Shown piece after piece: positions 20,188 to 21,185 of a stretch of DNA of 21,185 nucleotides. The number at the start of each line of letters is the position of its first letter. Position 1 is the first letter of the stretch. The notes beneath the pieces were generated by a model, which worked only from the letters and a program-made list of their open reading frames with translations, was not told the DNA's origin and did not search any database. Made by a program: the position numbers and the translations under genes. Source of the DNA: CAG-390 sp045546615 (GTDB lineage: Bacteria > Bacillota > Clostridia > Oscillospirales > CAG-272); NCBI GenBank assembly GCA_045546615.1, contig JAZQDD010000058.1, positions 1 to 21,185 on the forward strand. The letters are read 5' to 3'.

Positions 20188-20774
20188 TGAAAAAAGAAAC
20201 CATATCTCTTTCAAACATTCAAAACGACCTTATGATCATAGCAAACACCCAAATATCAAACGACGCGGACGTCCGGCTCGTCTTCATCGTCCCGCTTACC
20301 CTCTTGTCAGTCCTACTTGGTATTTTTCTCAAAAACATTTGGATATCGCTCGCCATCCTTGCCCTCGCCGTATATCACACCGTCCGCTTTGTGTTTGAAT
20401 ATCGAGACTACAAGGCAAAAAAGAAAAGCATCTGCGACGTTCTTGAACGCGGAGACATTTCGATATCCACAGAGAGGTTCAGCCACGTAGCGGCTCAAAC
20501 TATTGTCGAGCCGCACAACGTAGGAACAAGAATAAAAAACACAAAAACTGCCGTTTTCTTTTATTTTGAATCGGGAGTGGGCTGGCGTGTACCGAGCATG
20601 GATAAACACTATAAATGGAGCAAGGAATACTACGTCAGCACAAAGGGACTTGAGAACATTTCCATTCAAGGTGATGAGTTTTTCTACGTTTCCCTGCAAG
20701 GGCATTTCGATATAGCATATATATATCCCTGCAAAAATTTCACGCTTGATGAGCAATTAAAAAGCAAATCATAA
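20187..20774 (+). CDS. Membrane protein of unknown function downstream of the lipoprotein gene
   Basis: Unrecognised 195-residue protein. Two transmembrane helices (about 29-47 and 51-69) form a hairpin, with basic residues after the second (YRDYKAKKKS), so the long C-terminal domain is probably cytoplasmic. That domain (about 80-190) has alternating strands (TAVFFYFESGVGWRVP, DEFFYVSLQG, FDIAYIYPCKNF). The plan is like the small two-helix protein encoded at 821-1417, although the sequences are not obviously related. The start overlaps the upstream stop (TAATG), so it is translationally coupled to the lipoprotein and may work with it at the membrane. Confidence 0.75.
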   Translation: MKKETISLSNIQNDLMIIANTQISNDADVRLVFIVPLTLLSVLLGIFLKNIWISLAILALAVYHTVRFVFEYRDYKAKKKSICDVLERGDISISTERFSHVAAQTIVEPHNVGTRIKNTKTAVFFYFESGVGWRVPSMDKHYKWSKEYYVSTKGLENISIQGDEFFYVSLQGHFDIAYIYPCKNFTLDEQLKSKS

Positions 20775-20779
20775 CAAAA

Positions 20780-20826
20780 CGGTGAGTATCAAATGCATTT
20801 CTGCGTTTGGTACTCACCGCTTTTTA
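20780..20826 (+). terminator. Terminator of the lipoprotein operon
   Basis: CGGTGAGTATCAAATGCA pairs with TGCGTTTGGTACTCACCG, leaving two non-canonical positions (G-U wobbles when read on one strand), followed by CTTTTT. It also lies past the stop of the convergent surface protein gene and could serve both. Confidence 0.85.
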
Positions 20827-20841
20827 CTATTTGTAATAAAT

Positions 20842-21185
20842 TTATTCTTCTTTGCGTTTCACAACCAATGCGGCAGCCGCTACAATTGCGGGAACTATGC
20901 TGATAGCAATCGCAGAACCGCAACCATCGTCTGAACCTTTGACGTCAGTTGTGTCGTTTGTGGCGACGCTATCTGCGGTCGTATCAGAAACACTCGTCTC
21001 GGGCGCCTTCGTCGTTTCGGGCGCCTTCGTTGTCTCGGGTGCCTTCGTCGTTTCGGGAGCCTTCGTCGTTTCGGGAGCCTTCGTCGTTTCGGGAGCCTTC
21101 GTCGTTTCGGGAGCCTTCGTCGTTTCGGGCGCCTTCGTTGTCTCGGGTGCCTTCGTTGTCTCGGGTGCCTTCGTTGTCTCGGGTG
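20842..21185 (-). CDS. C-terminal part of a surface protein with TTKAPE repeats and GCGS-TM-KRK anchor (partial)
   Basis: Only the 3' end lies in the window; the start is beyond base 21185. The visible part begins in Thr/Lys/Ala/Pro/Glu hexapeptide repeats (TTKAPE), passes a polar linker (SVSDTTADSVATNDTTDVKG), then SDDGCGS, a 19-residue hydrophobic helix (AIAISIVPAIVAAAALVV) and KRKEE before the TAA at 20842-20844. A flexible repeat stalk followed by one membrane helix and a basic end is typical of a cell-surface anchor. It is not LPxTG. The GCGS motif before the helix is, as far as I recall, recurrent in surface proteins of gut Clostridia. The functional domain must lie upstream. Confidence 0.85.
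   Translation of the reverse strand, partial: PETTKAPETTKAPETTKAPETTKAPETTKAPETTKAPETTKAPETTKAPETTKAPETTKAPETSVSDTTADSVATNDTTDVKGSDDGCGSAIAISIVPAIVAAAALVVKRKEE
21001..21185 (-). repeat. 18-bp tandem repeat encoding TTKAPE
   Basis: Ten complete 18-bp units plus 5 bases to the window edge. Units differ only at synonymous positions and fall into blocks (four identical GGGAGCCTTCGTCGTTTC units at 21055-21126), as expected from recent slippage or recombination. The array may continue beyond the window. Confidence 0.9.

Noticed and set aside
21001..21185. Possible CRISPR array
   Set aside because: The 18-bp units are directly adjacent with no spacers, and they encode TTKAPE in frame.

Overview
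The window looks like a chromosomal segment of an anaerobic, probably gut-associated member of the Clostridia (Bacillota). The evidence is AAGGAGG-type ribosome binding sites, TTGACA/TATAAT promoters, a spoVG gene, lipoproteins with Gram-positive lipoboxes, a clostridial-type MurC and tRNA genes with encoded CCA. Genus cannot be fixed from the sequence. Housekeeping genes alternate with AT-richer accessory genes and islands of palindromic repeats.

Layout. 1-160: a branched palindromic block and a terminator. 163-2519 (minus): a MerR-type regulator with two membrane-protein genes, read from a MerR-style 19-bp-spacer promoter. 2674-6969 (minus): a carbohydrate operon of a right-handed beta-helix protein, an aldose-1-epimerase-like protein and a GH94 phosphorylase. 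7150-8097 (plus): a membrane-anchored alpha/beta hydrolase. 8201-9019 (minus): an XRE regulator. 9054-10046: no gene, but an island of nested inverted and tandem structured repeats. 10047-11036 (minus): three small genes of unknown function. 11178-11699 (plus): a YfcE-type metallophosphoesterase. 11739-12053 (minus): spoVG. 12245-15339 (plus): murC, a SAM methyltransferase and hslO (Hsp33). 15496-15942: a Val-Asp-Phe-Gly-Cys tRNA operon behind a consensus promoter and phased A-tracts. 15962-16350: duplicated structured repeats. 16405-20774 (plus): small membrane, lipoprotein and TPR-like genes, three of which share a near-identical promoter-to-start module. 20842-21185 (minus): the C-terminal end of a surface protein with TTKAPE repeats and a GCGS-TM-KRK tail.

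How genes work together. The GH94 operon most likely splits an imported beta-linked oligosaccharide by phosphorolysis inside the cell, with the epimerase converting the released sugar anomer. The MerR operon appears self-contained and autoregulated. The murC-methyltransferase-hslO operon is housekeeping. The small genes after the tRNA operon look like accessory cargo.

The most unusual signal is in the repeat islands. At 9231-9307 and 9777-9853, two inverted copies of a 77-nt double-hairpin element keep identical geometry, linker and loop, while their stems differ in sequence yet still pair. A second repeat family at 15962-16245 shows the same behaviour. This suggests selection on folded structure.
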